A DNA stretch of 64,000 bases from Kofleriaceae bacterium. GTDB lineage: Bacteria > Myxococcota_A > Polyangia > Haliangiales > Haliangiaceae. Position numbers and translations under genes: made by a program. Positions 27,900 through 39,877 of the stretch are shown here, piece by piece (position 1 is the first letter of the stretch; every line of letters begins with the position of its first letter). Under the pieces are notes generated by a model that searched no databases, was not told the DNA's origin, and saw only the letters and a list, made by a program, of their open reading frames with translations. The stretch covers positions 56,855 through 120,854 of the forward strand of contig JAGPCY010000030.1 in the NCBI GenBank assembly GCA_018057825.1. Direction: 5' to 3'.

Positions 27900-29024
27900 A
27901 TGCGCGCCTCGCCTCCGCTCGTGATCGTGGCCCTGACCCTGGCGGCGTGTGGCGAGCCCACGTCGTGGCCCGCTGCGAGTCCACCGACGACGCCAGCGGT
28001 GACGCCGACGACGACGACGACACCGCCCACCGCCCGGTCGAGCTGCGGCGTCATGCCCGGCCAGCTCGCCCCGGCGCGCGGCGCCCCGGTCGAGCCGCGC
28101 CGCCCGACGCACACCTACTCGATCGTCGCGCGCGATCCCGCCACCGGCGACCTCGGCGTCGCGGTGCAGTCGCACTGGTTCGCGGTCGGAGCGACGGTGG
28201 CGTGGGCCGCGCCCGGCGTCGGCGCGGTGGCGACCCAGTCCTTCGCCGAGCCGGCCTACGGCCGCAAGGGCCTCGAGCGCATGCGCGTCGGCGAGGCCGC
28301 GCCGGCGGCGCTGGCGGCCTTGCTCGCCGAGGACGGCAAGCGCGACGTCCGCCAGGTCGCGATGGTCGACGCCCGCGGCCTGGTCGCCGCCCACACCGGC
28401 GCCGCCAACATCGCCTTCGCCGGCCACCACACCGGGGCCGGTTACTCGGTGCAGGCCAACATGATGGCCAACGATCGCGTGGTGCCGGCGATGGCCGCGG
28501 CCTACGAGGGCGCGACCGGCGATCTCGCCGCGCGCCTGCTGGCGACGCTGACCGCGGCCCAGGCCGCCGGCGGCGACGTCCGCGGCTGCCAGTCGGCGGC
28601 GCTCCTGGTGGTGCGCGGCACGGCGTCGGACGAGCCGGCCCACGACAAGCGGGTCGATCTGCGAGTCGACGACGCGGCCGATCCGATCGCCGAGCTGACC
28701 CGACTCCTGGCCCTGCAGCGGGTCTACGATCACATGAACGCCGGCGACGTCGCGGTCGAGCGCGGCGATCTCCCGGGCGCGCGCGATCACTACGGCGCCG
28801 CCGCCGCCGCCGCCCCGACCCTGGTCGAGGTCCGGTTCTGGCAAGCGGTGTCCCTGGCGACCGCCGGCGACCTGGCGACCGCGCGGCCGATCTTCACGGC
28901 GCTGTTCGCCGAGGCGCCCGACTGGATCGAGGTGACCCGACGGCTGCAGCCCGCGGTGATCCCGGCGACCCCGGCCGGCGATGCGCTCCTGGCCGACATC
29001 CTGGCGACCGCCCCTGCACCGTGA
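27900..29024 (+). CDS. DUF1028 lipoprotein with C-terminal TPR-like extension
   Basis: 374 residues. Lipobox TLAAC (Cys17), a Thr/Pro linker, then the DUF1028 domain: THTYSIVARDPATGDLGVAVQSHWFAVG, WAAPGVGAVATQS, GLVAAHTGA, YSVQANMM. DUF1028 is a putative Ntn-hydrolase-fold family. The mature catalytic-type residue would have to be Thr or Ser at THTYSI, but here it follows an N-terminal lipoprotein extension, so self-processing would be needed. A helical repeat segment (NAGDVAVERGDLPGARDHYGAAA) follows. Start ATG 27900 sets the signal peptide. The ECF sigma gene begins 38 bases downstream. Confidence 0.78.
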   Translation: MRASPPLVIVALTLAACGEPTSWPAASPPTTPAVTPTTTTTPPTARSSCGVMPGQLAPARGAPVEPRRPTHTYSIVARDPATGDLGVAVQSHWFAVGATVAWAAPGVGAVATQSFAEPAYGRKGLERMRVGEAAPAALAALLAEDGKRDVRQVAMVDARGLVAAHTGAANIAFAGHHTGAGYSVQANMMANDRVVPAMAAAYEGATGDLAARLLATLTAAQAAGGDVRGCQSAALLVVRGTASDEPAHDKRVDLRVDDAADPIAELTRLLALQRVYDHMNAGDVAVERGDLPGARDHYGAAAAAAPTLVEVRFWQAVSLATAGDLATARPIFTALFAEAPDWIEVTRRLQPAVIPATPAGDALLADILATAPAP

Positions 29025-29062
29025 CCGCGCGCTCGCCGGCCGCGGGTGATACGCTGGAGGCG

Positions 29063-29662
29063 ATGTCCGCGGATGGCGAGCTGCTCGAGCGCTGGCGGGC
29101 CGGCGATCAGGCCGCGGGCCGCGATCTGTTCGCGCGCTACTTCGATCCGCTGTTCCGCTTCTTCTCGAACAAGTGCGGCGAGCCCGACGAGATGGTCCAG
29201 GCCACGTTCCTGGCGCTCATCAAGGCCCGCGATCAGTTCCAGGGTCGGTCGAGCTTCCGCACCTACCTGTTCGTGATCGCCCGCAACGAGCTGTACCGCC
29301 ACCTGCGCACGCTCAAGCGCGAGCGCACCTTCGACCCCGAGCTGTCCTCGATCGCCGACCTCGCGACCTCGGCCGGCGGCAAGCTTGCCAAGAACGAGGA
29401 GCACCGCCGCCTGTGCGCGGCGCTGCGCACCCTGTCGGTCGATCAGCAGACCCTGCTCGAGCTGCACTACTGGGAGGGGCTCGACGCCGACGCCCTGGCC
29501 GACGTGTTCGGCACGATCAACCAGAACATCCGAGCGCGCCTGAGCCGGGCGCGGGCGGCGTTGCGCGAGGCCCTGGCCCGCCTGGAGACCGCGCCGCGGC
29601 CGGGCGTCGAGTCGGACGAGGGCTTCGACACCTGGGCCCGCCAGGTGTCGGTCGCGGGGTAG
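29063..29662 (+). CDS. ECF-type RNA polymerase sigma factor
   Basis: 199 residues. Region 2 is visible as LFARYFDPLFRFFSNKCGE, DEMVQATFLALIKARDQFQG and SSFRTYLFVIARNELYRHLR; region 4 as LRTLSVDQQTLLELHYWEGLDADALADVFG, then NIRARLSRARAALREAL. No anti-sigma gene is adjacent, so control may be by transcription or by a C-terminal extension (last 25 residues). It may drive the lipoprotein gene downstream. Confidence 0.9.
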   Translation: MSADGELLERWRAGDQAAGRDLFARYFDPLFRFFSNKCGEPDEMVQATFLALIKARDQFQGRSSFRTYLFVIARNELYRHLRTLKRERTFDPELSSIADLATSAGGKLAKNEEHRRLCAALRTLSVDQQTLLELHYWEGLDADALADVFGTINQNIRARLSRARAALREALARLETAPRPGVESDEGFDTWARQVSVAG

Positions 29663-29723
29663 GGCCTTCCTCGGCTTCGTGCTCGTGCCGATGGACCTGC
29701 CATCTCGGCCACTTACAAATCAG

Positions 29724-29752
29724 TTCACCCCTTTCGGGTGAGGCCCTATACA
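29724..29752 (+). promoter_or_regulatory. candidate sigma-70-like promoter
   Basis: TTCACC (29724-29729) and TATACA (29747-29752) are separated by 17 bases, in an AT-richer island that stands out from the surrounding sequence. It would start transcription about 30 bases before the ATG of the lipoprotein gene at 29792. A short CACCC/GGGTG hairpin lies in the spacer. Confidence 0.4.
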
Positions 29753-29791
29753 TTCGCCGTCACAATGGCGCGCGACCGTCTCTACCTAGGC

Positions 29792-30838
29792 ATGAAGCGA
29801 AACATCCTGGCAATCACGGGCGCTCTGGCGCTGGCCGCGTGCGTGGAGTCGCCGGACCTCGGGACCGAGGTCGCCGCGGTCAAGAACGGCGGCGGCTTCG
29901 ACTGCGACGTCCTGGGCTGTAGCTCCAACTCGGCCTGGCTCGGGCCCTTCGAGTTCCACGAGCTCGACGAGACGCGCCAGCAAGCCAACCTCGAGGGCCT
30001 GCGGATCACGTCGTTCAAGAAGAACGGCCTCGACTACGAGGTCGACGTCACCAACGCGTCGCTGGTCGCTCGCCGGTACTGGATGGGGATCCCGTTCACG
30101 CTGTCTGGCGCCAACCTCGTCGGCTCGACCATGACGGTCCAGGGCCACGGCCGGACCTTCGAGATCCTCTTCTTGGCGCACTTCCTTCAGCCTCTATGGC
30201 AGGAGAAGCAACTCGGTCAGTCGGTCGACGCCTTCGACCTGCGCTGGTACGAGGAGGCCACCGGCACGGCGCGGCAGCCGGTGTGCAAGAACCCGCCCCA
30301 GGGCAAGGACGGCGATCCGCTGTGGACCAGCAACATGGAGGCGATCTTCTACACCGGTGATCGCTACCGCCGGGACACGCTCGAGGTCATCGCGAGCAAC
30401 CCGCGCGAGGCCGGGCCGTGGTTCAACATCGCGTGCGCCGGCAACGTGCTGGCGAAGCTGGCGATGAACCGCCACACCCACGCGACCCGCGGGCCCACCG
30501 TCACGACCTGGCAACAGCGCCAGGCGATGCTCAAGATGTACACCTCCGACGTGTGTGGGACCGGCGACGCCTTCACGGTCTCGGGCACCCCGCTCAAGTG
30601 GGAGAGCAAGTGGGGCTGGGAGAGCCCGACCTACTACGCGACGCCCGAGGCGCTGTGGAACGAGGAAGGCGCGCTGTGCCTCGGCACCCACCGCTTGAAC
30701 AAGACCCCGGACGACATGGATTCGCAGATCGCGACGGCGTGCGCCGCGGTCGGGCGGACCCTCGAGCCGTGCTCGAGCTACGTGCCGTCGACCACCGCGT
30801 ACCTCGCGACCCACAGCGCGGCCGCCGTCGACCCGTGA
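29792..30838 (+). CDS. lipoprotein resembling ADYC-domain proteins
   Basis: 348 residues from ATG 29792, which gives a good lipobox (LALAAC). The middle has the features I associate with ADYC-type myxobacterial exported proteins: a Cys in FNIACAGNVLAKLAMNRHTHAT, WQQRQAMLKMYTSDVCGTGDAFTVSGTPLKW, and a C-terminal CAAVGRTLEPCSSYV. Beta-rich; Cys likely paired. Function unknown. Family assignment is by recall of the motif order and is only moderately sure. Confidence 0.6.
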   Translation: MKRNILAITGALALAACVESPDLGTEVAAVKNGGGFDCDVLGCSSNSAWLGPFEFHELDETRQQANLEGLRITSFKKNGLDYEVDVTNASLVARRYWMGIPFTLSGANLVGSTMTVQGHGRTFEILFLAHFLQPLWQEKQLGQSVDAFDLRWYEEATGTARQPVCKNPPQGKDGDPLWTSNMEAIFYTGDRYRRDTLEVIASNPREAGPWFNIACAGNVLAKLAMNRHTHATRGPTVTTWQQRQAMLKMYTSDVCGTGDAFTVSGTPLKWESKWGWESPTYYATPEALWNEEGALCLGTHRLNKTPDDMDSQIATACAAVGRTLEPCSSYVPSTTAYLATHSAAAVDP

Positions 30839-30844
30839 CGAGGC

Positions 30845-33394
30845 TCAGGGCGGCGGCGTGAGGGCGGCGATCGCCTCGAGGCGGTGGCCGACCAGGACCG
30901 GAGCGGCGGCGACGATGGCGGTGGCCCGAACCCGGGCGTCGTCGAGGGCGGCGCGGGCGGCGGCGACTCGGCCGCGCGCCAGCTCGGCCTGGGCCACGAC
31001 CAGGCGATCGTCGACCGCGGCGAGCTGCGCGAACCACGGCGCGTCGGCGGGGGGCGTGACCGCGGCGGCGAGCTGCGCGAGCGCGGCGGCGGGATCGCGG
31101 TCGAGCAGGAGGTAGGCCTCGGCGCGCAGGCGCTTGTCGGGCTTGACGCCATCGTCGGCGAGGGCGACGACCTGCGCGGCGGCGGCCCGCGCGACCGCAC
31201 GGTCGCCCATCACCGAGGAGCGCCAGGCGACCTCGAGGGAACACTCGCGGATGAGCTGGCGATGGCTGGGGTGGTAGCGGGCGAGGGCCTCGCACGCAGC
31301 GCGCATGGCGTCGCGGCTGGCCGCCAGGGCTGGCAACACCCCGGCCCGCAGGTAGGCGGCCTCGAGGGTGAGCGGGTGGTTGGGACCGAGCGCGCGGGTC
31401 CGCTCGGCGACCAGGGCCTCGCCCAGCGCGGCCCGCTGGGCATCGTCGTCGACGACCAGCAACAGGCTCTGCAGCGCGACCATCATCTCGATCCGCGCGC
31501 TGCCGGCGAGCCCGACGCTGGCCTGGCGCGCGGCCTCGAAGCGAGTGCGAGCGGCGGCGCGATCGCCCTGGACCAGGTCGACGACGCCGACGTTGTGCTG
31601 GAGGAGCGCGCCGGCGAAGGTCGCGCGCGGGCCTTCGCGCCCAGCGAGGGCCTCGACCAGCGGCAAGCCCCCGGTCGCCTGCGCCACCGAGCCGGTGGTG
31701 GCCAGGGCGTAGGCGGCGCGGGCGTAGGCCTCGATGGCCAGGGCGTCGTCGCCGACCGCCACCGCCAGGCGGGCCGCCGCGTTGAAGTCGGCGGCGCCGC
31801 GATCGCCGGTGCGCAGGGTGAGCGCGATCCGACCGCGCGCCACCAGGGCCCGCGCGCTGAGCGGTGGGTAGCCGAGGGCCTCGGCGCGGCTGAGCGCGAG
31901 CTCGGCGTCGCGGGTCGCGGCCTCGACCTCGCCGGCCTCGCGGCGGACGTCGACGGCGGCGATCAGCTCGGCGATCGCCGCGGCCTCGGCGGCCTGGGTC
32001 GGCGGCGGTGGCGCGACCGGCGACAACAGCGTGGCGTCGTCGGCGCACGCGCCGAGCTCGGGCAGGCCGCTGACCGCGTTGACCAGGCCGGGCAGGCCGT
32101 CGGCGGTGACCGCGCCGGCGACCGCGCCGATGGTGGCCAGGGCCGCCTTGCGTCGAGCCAGGCACGCGGTCCGGCGATCGTAGGCCGGCGTCGAGACCTC
32201 GCCGCGGACGTGGGCCAGACACGAGTCGCGGTGGAGCGTCGACCAATCGGCGGCGTAGCGATCGAGGGCGGCGATCACCCGCGGCACCGACTCGGCGGCG
32301 TAGGGCGAGGACAGCGCGGCCAGGTGGGTGTTGGCCGCGGTGCGCGCCGCGCCGCCCCAGGCCGTCGCGATCAGCGCGGCGCTCGACCGACACGGCGGCT
32401 CGCTGGCGCCCCGGCGCCCGAGGGTGAAGGCCACCGCGACCGCGCCGACCGCGCCCACCGCGGCGCCGATCGCGAGCCGCCGCCGCCAGCGCGCCCGCGG
32501 ATCGAGGGCCAACGCCGCGACCAGCTCATCCATCGTCGCGAAGCGCGCGCCGGGCTCGGCGGCGGCGCCGCGGTTCACGATCGGCTCGAGCCACGACGGC
32601 ACCGCGCCGCGGCTGGACAGGGCCTCGCGCAGCGCGACGCACAGCGCGTACTGATCGACCGCGGCGGTGAGGGGATCGCCGCGCTGCTGCTCGGGAGCCA
32701 TGTAGCGCGGGGTGCCGGCGACCAGCGGGCGCTCGTCGGCGTCGACCGCGTGGGCCAGCCCGAAGTCGAGGACCCGGACCCGCCCGTCGGCGCCGAGGAT
32801 CGCGTTGTCGGGCTTGAAGTCGCGGTGGATGAGGCCGGCGCGATGGGCCGCGGCCAGCCCCTCGCCGCACTGCCGGTAGGCCCGGACCAGCTCGGCCACC
32901 GACGCGCCGGTGGCGTAGGCGCGCAAGGTCTGGCCGGCGACCAGCTCCATCACCAGGAACACGCCCTCGGGGGCCTCGAAGACGTCGTAGATCGGCACGA
33001 CGTTCGGGTGCGAGAGCTTGGCCAGGGCCCGGCCCTCGTCGCGGGCGAAGGCGCGGGCGGCGGCGTCGCCGGCCGACGCCAGCTTGAGCGCGACGCCGCG
33101 GTTGAGCTCGGGATCCCACGCCGACCACACCACGCCCATGCCGCCGGCGCCGGCCCGCTCGATCAGGCGATACCGTCCGACCTTGACCGCAACCACGTCG
33201 CCGAACAGCGCGGCGGCCGCCTTGGCCTTGGCCAGCGCGCGCTCGAGCGGATCGGCGATCGGCGCCTGGGCGAGCGCGCCGGGCACGACGCTGCCCTCGG
33301 GCGCCGGCGGCGCCGCGGTCTCGTCGGCGGTGGCCCGGGGCTCCTCGGCCGCGCGCCCGCGCTCGGGTACCGTCGGCGCCAGCGGGTCGGCCAT
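30845..33394 (-). CDS. membrane Ser/Thr protein kinase with extracytoplasmic helical repeats
   Basis: 849 residues. Cytoplasmic Hanks-type kinase domain (about 72-300): GAGGMGVV loop, VALKLA Lys, HRDFKPDN catalytic loop, DFG, and the APE-type YMAPEQQ. After it a membrane helix at about 303-325 (AIGAAVGAVGAVAVAFTLG), then a 500-residue Ala-rich helical domain of TPR-like units with an early Cys pair (CRSSAALI, CLAHVRG, ACLARRK). An acidic Pro/Ala N-terminal tail precedes the kinase. Probable receptor kinase sensing an outside signal. It is divergent from the SDR gene downstream, 48 bases away. Confidence 0.93.
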   Translation of the reverse strand: MADPLAPTVPERGRAAEEPRATADETAAPPAPEGSVVPGALAQAPIADPLERALAKAKAAAALFGDVVAVKVGRYRLIERAGAGGMGVVWSAWDPELNRGVALKLASAGDAAARAFARDEGRALAKLSHPNVVPIYDVFEAPEGVFLVMELVAGQTLRAYATGASVAELVRAYRQCGEGLAAAHRAGLIHRDFKPDNAILGADGRVRVLDFGLAHAVDADERPLVAGTPRYMAPEQQRGDPLTAAVDQYALCVALREALSSRGAVPSWLEPIVNRGAAAEPGARFATMDELVAALALDPRARWRRRLAIGAAVGAVGAVAVAFTLGRRGASEPPCRSSAALIATAWGGAARTAANTHLAALSSPYAAESVPRVIAALDRYAADWSTLHRDSCLAHVRGEVSTPAYDRRTACLARRKAALATIGAVAGAVTADGLPGLVNAVSGLPELGACADDATLLSPVAPPPPTQAAEAAAIAELIAAVDVRREAGEVEAATRDAELALSRAEALGYPPLSARALVARGRIALTLRTGDRGAADFNAAARLAVAVGDDALAIEAYARAAYALATTGSVAQATGGLPLVEALAGREGPRATFAGALLQHNVGVVDLVQGDRAAARTRFEAARQASVGLAGSARIEMMVALQSLLLVVDDDAQRAALGEALVAERTRALGPNHPLTLEAAYLRAGVLPALAASRDAMRAACEALARYHPSHRQLIRECSLEVAWRSSVMGDRAVARAAAAQVVALADDGVKPDKRLRAEAYLLLDRDPAAALAQLAAAVTPPADAPWFAQLAAVDDRLVVAQAELARGRVAAARAALDDARVRATAIVAAAPVLVGHRLEAIAALTPPP

Positions 33395-33442
33395 CCGCGT
33401 CGAGTGTACCGCGCGCCGTCGCGCCCGCGGTACAACCGGGTG

Positions 33443-34300
33443 ATGTCGCGTCCCCTCGAGCCGATCGCGGTCGACCTGTCGGGCCGGGTGGCGATCGTCA
33501 CCGGTGCCACCGCAGGGATCGGGCAGGTGACGGCCGGCGCGCTGGCCGCCCTGGGCGCCGACGTGATCGCGGTCGGCCGCACGCCGGCCAAGGCGGCGGC
33601 GGCGATCGACGCCCTGGTCGCGGCCGGGGCGCCGCGCGCGCGCCTACATCCCGAGCACGCGGACCTCGGGCGGCGCGCCGAGGTCGCGGCCTTGGCCGAG
33701 CGCCTGGCCGCCCGGCCGCGCCTCGATCTGCTGATCAACAACGCCGGCTGCTACCCCGGCGCGCGGGTGCTCGACGACGACGGGCTCGAGGAGAGCTGGG
33801 TCACCAACGTCCTGGCCTACGAGGCGCTGACCACGCGCCTGCACCCGCAACTCGCGGCGACCGGCGGCCGCATCGTCTACGTCGCGTCGACGATGGCCGG
33901 CGATCTCGACGTCGACGATCTGCGCTGGGAGCGGCGGCCGTGGAACGGCATCAAGGCCTACCGGCAGAGCAAGCAGGCCAACCGCATGTTGGCCTGGGCC
34001 TGGGCCCGGCGGTTCGCCGACCGTGGGCCGATGATCAACGTCGCGCATCCCGGCGGCGTGCGCACCAACATCGCCCACCGCCAGCGCGGCCTGTGGGGCG
34101 TGCTCAACCGGCTGGCGTTCTTGACCCAGCGCAGCCCGCGCCGCGGCGCCGACACGCTGGTGTGGCTGGCGGCCAGCCCCGAGGTCACGACCAGCGCCGG
34201 CCTGTACAAGGACCGCGCGCCGCTGCCGTGCGCGTGGCGCGACGACGTCGCCGCGCAGGAGCGGCTTTGGACGTTGTGTCAGCGCCAGCTCGCGGGCTGA
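33443..34300 (+). CDS. short-chain dehydrogenase/reductase (retinol dehydrogenase-like)
   Basis: 285 residues from ATG 33443. Cofactor motif TGATAGIG, NNAG at LLINNAGCYPG, active-site Ser in YVASTM and YRQSK (Tyr and Lys) give a complete SDR triad. The segment DLDVDDLRWERRPWNGIKAY is like that of the RDH/WW-oxidoreductase group that uses NADP(H). Substrate unknown. The Sel1 protein gene follows after 32 bases. Confidence 0.9.
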   Translation: MSRPLEPIAVDLSGRVAIVTGATAGIGQVTAGALAALGADVIAVGRTPAKAAAAIDALVAAGAPRARLHPEHADLGRRAEVAALAERLAARPRLDLLINNAGCYPGARVLDDDGLEESWVTNVLAYEALTTRLHPQLAATGGRIVYVASTMAGDLDVDDLRWERRPWNGIKAYRQSKQANRMLAWAWARRFADRGPMINVAHPGGVRTNIAHRQRGLWGVLNRLAFLTQRSPRRGADTLVWLAASPEVTTSAGLYKDRAPLPCAWRDDVAAQERLWTLCQRQLAG

Positions 34301-34332
34301 CGCGCGGCCGCGCCGCTGCTACCGTGCGCGCG

Positions 34333-35571
34333 ATGGCTCGCTCCTCCCGCGTCTGGCTCGCCCTCGGCCTCGCGGCCGCCGCCGTCGGTGCCGCCCTGGC
34401 GTGGCGCGCCTGGGACGACGCCCCGGCGACCACCGCGCCGGGCGCGCCCGCGCCAATCGACGCCCCGGTGGCTCCCGACGTCGCGTGCGCCGCCGGGGAC
34501 GCCGCCGCCTGCGAACGCGCCGGGGACGCCGCCGCGCAGCGCCTCGACTGGACCACCGCGCGGGCCCGCTTGACGACGGGCTGCGACGGTCGCCATGGAC
34601 CGGCCTGCCGGCACCTCGGCGAGCTCGAGCTCCGCGGCCTGGGCGGCGAGGCCAACCCGGTGGCGGCGACGCGCCGGTTCGCGACGGGCTGCGACCTCGG
34701 CGACCTGGCGAGCTGCCACGCCCTCGGCGTGGCCCGGCGCGACGGCGTCGGGGTCCCGCGCGATCTCACCGGCGCGGCCGGGATGTTCGCGCGCGCGTGC
34801 GGCGGTGGCCAGGCCGACGCGTGCAACGATCTCGGCCAGGCCCTCGTCGTCGGGGCTGGGGTCGCGGTCGATCTGCCGCGGGCCCGCGAGTTGTTCCTGG
34901 CGGCCTGCGAACGCGAGGTGCTCGTCGCCTGTCGCAACGCCGCGATCCGCCTCGACGCCGAGGGCGGTGACCCGGCCCGGATCGTCGCGCTCCTGACCAA
35001 GGCCTGCGACGGCCGCGATGCGCCGGCCTGCGTCGCCCTCGGCGAGCGCCACCTGCGGACCACCCCCGGCCCCGCCGATCCGGTGAAGGCGCTGGGGTTC
35101 TTCGATCGGGCCTGTCTCCACGAGGATGGCGCCGGGTGCAACCGCCGCGGGGTCGCGGCCGAGCGCGGCCAGGGCGTGGCGAAGGACGTAGAGGCGGCCG
35201 GCGCGCTGTATGCGCGGGCCTGCGAGCTCGGCGACGGCGCCGGCTGCGCCAACCTCGCGCGGGTGCGCGGCGGCTCGGTGGCCGACAACCTGGCGCTGTA
35301 CCAGCGGGCCTGCGACCTCGGCGTCGGCGGCGTGTGCGCCGATCTCGGACGGATGTACGCCGACGGCCGCGGCCTGCCCAAGCAGCCGGCGACCGCCCTG
35401 GCGCTGTTCGAGCGCGGCTGCGAACGCGGCAGCGCGGTGGCGTGCCGCAACGCCGCCATCTTGTACTTCCGCGGCGTCGGCGCCAGCGTCGACAAGGCCC
35501 GGGCCCAGGCGCTGTTCACCCTCGGCTGCCAGGGCGGCGACGCGCCGTCGTGCGCCGAGCTGCGCCGGTAG
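34333..35571 (+). CDS. exported Sel1-like repeat protein
   Basis: 412 residues. An uncleaved or signal-type N-terminal helix (VWLALGLAAAAVGAALAW) and an Asp-Ala-Pro linker precede about nine Sel1-like repeats of 33-36 residues, each with a Cys pair, for example YARACELGDGAGCANLARV and YQRACDLGVGGVCADLGRMYADG. The pattern is A-C-x(8)-C-x-x-L-G; paired Cys in consecutive helices, as in the HcpA type of Sel1 repeat, suggest disulphide-stabilised solenoid outside the cytoplasm. Scaffold or binding role; no partner evident. Confidence 0.88.
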   Translation: MARSSRVWLALGLAAAAVGAALAWRAWDDAPATTAPGAPAPIDAPVAPDVACAAGDAAACERAGDAAAQRLDWTTARARLTTGCDGRHGPACRHLGELELRGLGGEANPVAATRRFATGCDLGDLASCHALGVARRDGVGVPRDLTGAAGMFARACGGGQADACNDLGQALVVGAGVAVDLPRARELFLAACEREVLVACRNAAIRLDAEGGDPARIVALLTKACDGRDAPACVALGERHLRTTPGPADPVKALGFFDRACLHEDGAGCNRRGVAAERGQGVAKDVEAAGALYARACELGDGAGCANLARVRGGSVADNLALYQRACDLGVGGVCADLGRMYADGRGLPKQPATALALFERGCERGSAVACRNAAILYFRGVGASVDKARAQALFTLGCQGGDAPSCAELRR

Positions 35572-35579
35572 CGCCGCGG

Positions 35580-36278
35580 CTACGGACAGCGGGTCGCCGC
35601 GCCCAACTCGGCGTCGTAGGCGTCGGCCACCTCGGCCGGCGGCGGCGTCGCGTCGAGGAGCGTGATCCCGACCAGGCGCAGACCGCGGACGGCGTCGGGC
35701 ACCAGCACGAGATCGAAGCCCTGCCCGTTCTGCTCGTCGTCGGCGTCGATCGAACACAGCGCCACCGGCGCGGCGTCGCCGAGCCCGCTGTTGTCGCAGG
35801 TCAAGCGGTAGCCCTGGACCGTGCGAGCCAGCGCGGCGGACGCGGCCTTGGCCAGGCGGGCCAGCGCGGCGTCGGCCTCGGCGCCACACCGCCGGCCCAT
35901 CGTCGCCGCCACGACCTGGCCGTCGCCGTCGAGGGTGCGCAGCTCGACCACGCCGACCGCAGGATCGACGACCCGAGCCCACGGCTGGGCACCGGTCAAG
36001 AGGGCCTGGGCGAACTCCTCGACCGCGACCTCGGGGCGCTCGTCGGCGGCGCCGAGCCCGGTCCGCTTGCCGGCGCGCAAGGTCGCCTCGTCGACGGCGT
36101 CGGTCGGCGCCGGATCGTCGGGCGCCGGATCGCCGGCGGCCGCGCTGTCGGTCCCGACCGCGACCGCGACCGCGGCGTCGGCCAGCACCAGCGGCGGCGG
36201 CGGCGCAGCCGGCTTGGACGACTTGCAGGCGAGCGCGGCGAGGGCGAGAGCGAGGGCGGGCGCGACCGTGCGGACCAT
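35580..36278 (-). CDS. putative lipoprotein of unknown function
   Basis: 232 residues, starting MVRTVAPALALALAALACKSSK with a lipobox (LAALAC). An Ala/Asp/Pro linker follows, then a compact domain from about residue 75 with three Cys (RRCGAE, LTCDNS, ALCSID) and a final Cys (ATRCP). No family recognised. It is convergent with the Sel1 gene, eight bases apart. Confidence 0.6.
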   Translation of the reverse strand: MVRTVAPALALALAALACKSSKPAAPPPPLVLADAAVAVAVGTDSAAAGDPAPDDPAPTDAVDEATLRAGKRTGLGAADERPEVAVEEFAQALLTGAQPWARVVDPAVGVVELRTLDGDGQVVAATMGRRCGAEADAALARLAKAASAALARTVQGYRLTCDNSGLGDAAPVALCSIDADDEQNGQGFDLVLVPDAVRGLRLVGITLLDATPPPAEVADAYDAELGAATRCP

Positions 36279-36311
36279 GCCCGACGTTAACGCATGACCG
36301 CCGAGGCGGCG

Positions 36312-38218
<1,907 letters not shown>

Positions 38219-38222
<4 letters not shown>

Positions 38223-39865
38223 GACGCGCGATCGCGCAGCTCGCGCTTGAGGACCTTGCCGGTCGGGTTGCGCGGGAGCTCGTCGAGGAAGACCACCTGG
38301 CGCGGCTTCTTGTAGTCGGCCAGGTCGCGCCGGCAGTAGTCGATCACCGCGCCGGCGTCGAGCTGATGGCCGGGCCGGAGCACGACGTAGGCGCGCAGCG
38401 ACTCGCCCCACTCGGGATCGGGCACGCCGACCACCGCGACGTCGAGGATCGCGGGGTGGGTGTGCAGGTGATCCTCGATCTCCCGCGGGTAGATGTTGAC
38501 CCCGCCGGAGATCACCATGTCGTGCTTGCGCGACTCGAGGTAGTAGTAGCCGTCGGCGTCGCACCGGGCCAGATCGCCGACCGAGAAGAAGCCGTCGCGG
38601 GTCGAGCGCTCCGTGGCCTCGCGGTTCTTGTGGTAGCCGCCGATCAACATCGAGTTGCGGACGTAGACCTCGCCGACCGCGCCGGGGCCGACCTCGTGGC
38701 CGGCGTCGTCGAGCAGGCGGATCGCGTTGCCGCGCATGGCCCGGCCGACCGTGCCCGGCCGCGCGGTGTGCTCGCCGGGGCCGGCCAGGGTCACCAGCCC
38801 GGTCTCGGTCGAGCCGTAGAAGTTCCACAAGACCGGACCGAACTGGGCCTCGAACTGCCGCGCGGTCTCGGTCGCCAGCGGCGCCGCGCCGCTCATCACC
38901 CAGCGCAGCGACGAGGTGTCGTAGCGCCGCCGCACCGCGGCCGGCAGCGCGGTCAACCGCACCAGCATCGTCGGCACCATCAAGGTCGAGGTGATGCGCT
39001 CGCGCTCGATCAGCGCCAGGCACGCCTCGGGCTCGAAGTGGTTCATGAGCACGGTCGTCGCGCCGAGCGACATCGTGATCGCGACGAAGGCCGGCGCCGC
39101 CGAGTGGTAGAGCGGACACACCACCAGGTGGCGGTCGTCGGTGCGCATGCCGACCCGCGCCACCATGTCGGCGACCGCGTCGAAGCCGGTCTGCTTCCAG
39201 CTCCGGGTCGCGCCCTTGGGTTTGCCGGTCGTGCCCGAGGTGTAGACGATCACGCCGCCACCGTCGCCGGCCCGCGCCACCGGCGGGGCCTCGGCCGGCT
39301 GGTCGGCCAGGGCCGCGGCCCAGGCGTCGCCGAGGAGCGGTGGACCGTCGCCGCCGGCGACGATCACCTGGCAGCGCGCGCCGGCCTGCGCCATCGCCTC
39401 GGCGAACACGTCCTGGTGCCCAGCGCCGACGATGGCCACCGTCGGCTCGGCGTTGCCGAGCATGTACGCGACCTCGGCGGCCTTCGAGCGGTAGCCGATC
39501 TGCACCACCATCGCGCCGATCCGCGCCAGCGCTTGCTGCGCGATCAGGTAGTCGACGCCGTTGCCGAGCATGCACGCCACCGGCGCCGCGGCGCCGCCGC
39601 GGGCCGCGACCGCGTGGGCGAGCTGATTGACCGCGGCGTCGAAGCTGCGCCAGGTGAAGCGCCGCTCGCCGTCGATCGCGCACTCCTTGTCGGGGTGCAT
39701 GCGGGCGTGCAGCATGGTCGCCAGGTGGGGGCCGGGGCGGGTCCGGCGCGCCGCGGCCACGAAGCCGGGCAGCGCGGTCGGGCGAAACGCCCGGGCCAGC
39801 CCGGTCTGGCGCAGCACGTCGAGCGCGAAGCGGGCGTCGGACAGGCGATCGCGGAGGGTGGCCAC
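38219..39865 (-). CDS. acyl-CoA synthetase / AMP-dependent ligase
   Basis: 548 residues. Adenylation signatures: YTSGTTGKPKG (A3), FYGSTE near residue 350, SVGDLARCDADGYYYLESRKHDM (A7-A8 hinge) and the catalytic Lys in NPTGKVLKREL at the C-terminus. The N-terminal part is of the fatty acyl-CoA synthetase kind. Activates a carboxylic acid via acyl-AMP to a CoA thioester. Substrate chain length not evident. It precedes selB on the same strand with a four-base overlap, an odd pairing with no obvious functional link. Confidence 0.9.
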
Positions 39866-39877
39866 GACGCCAGCGTA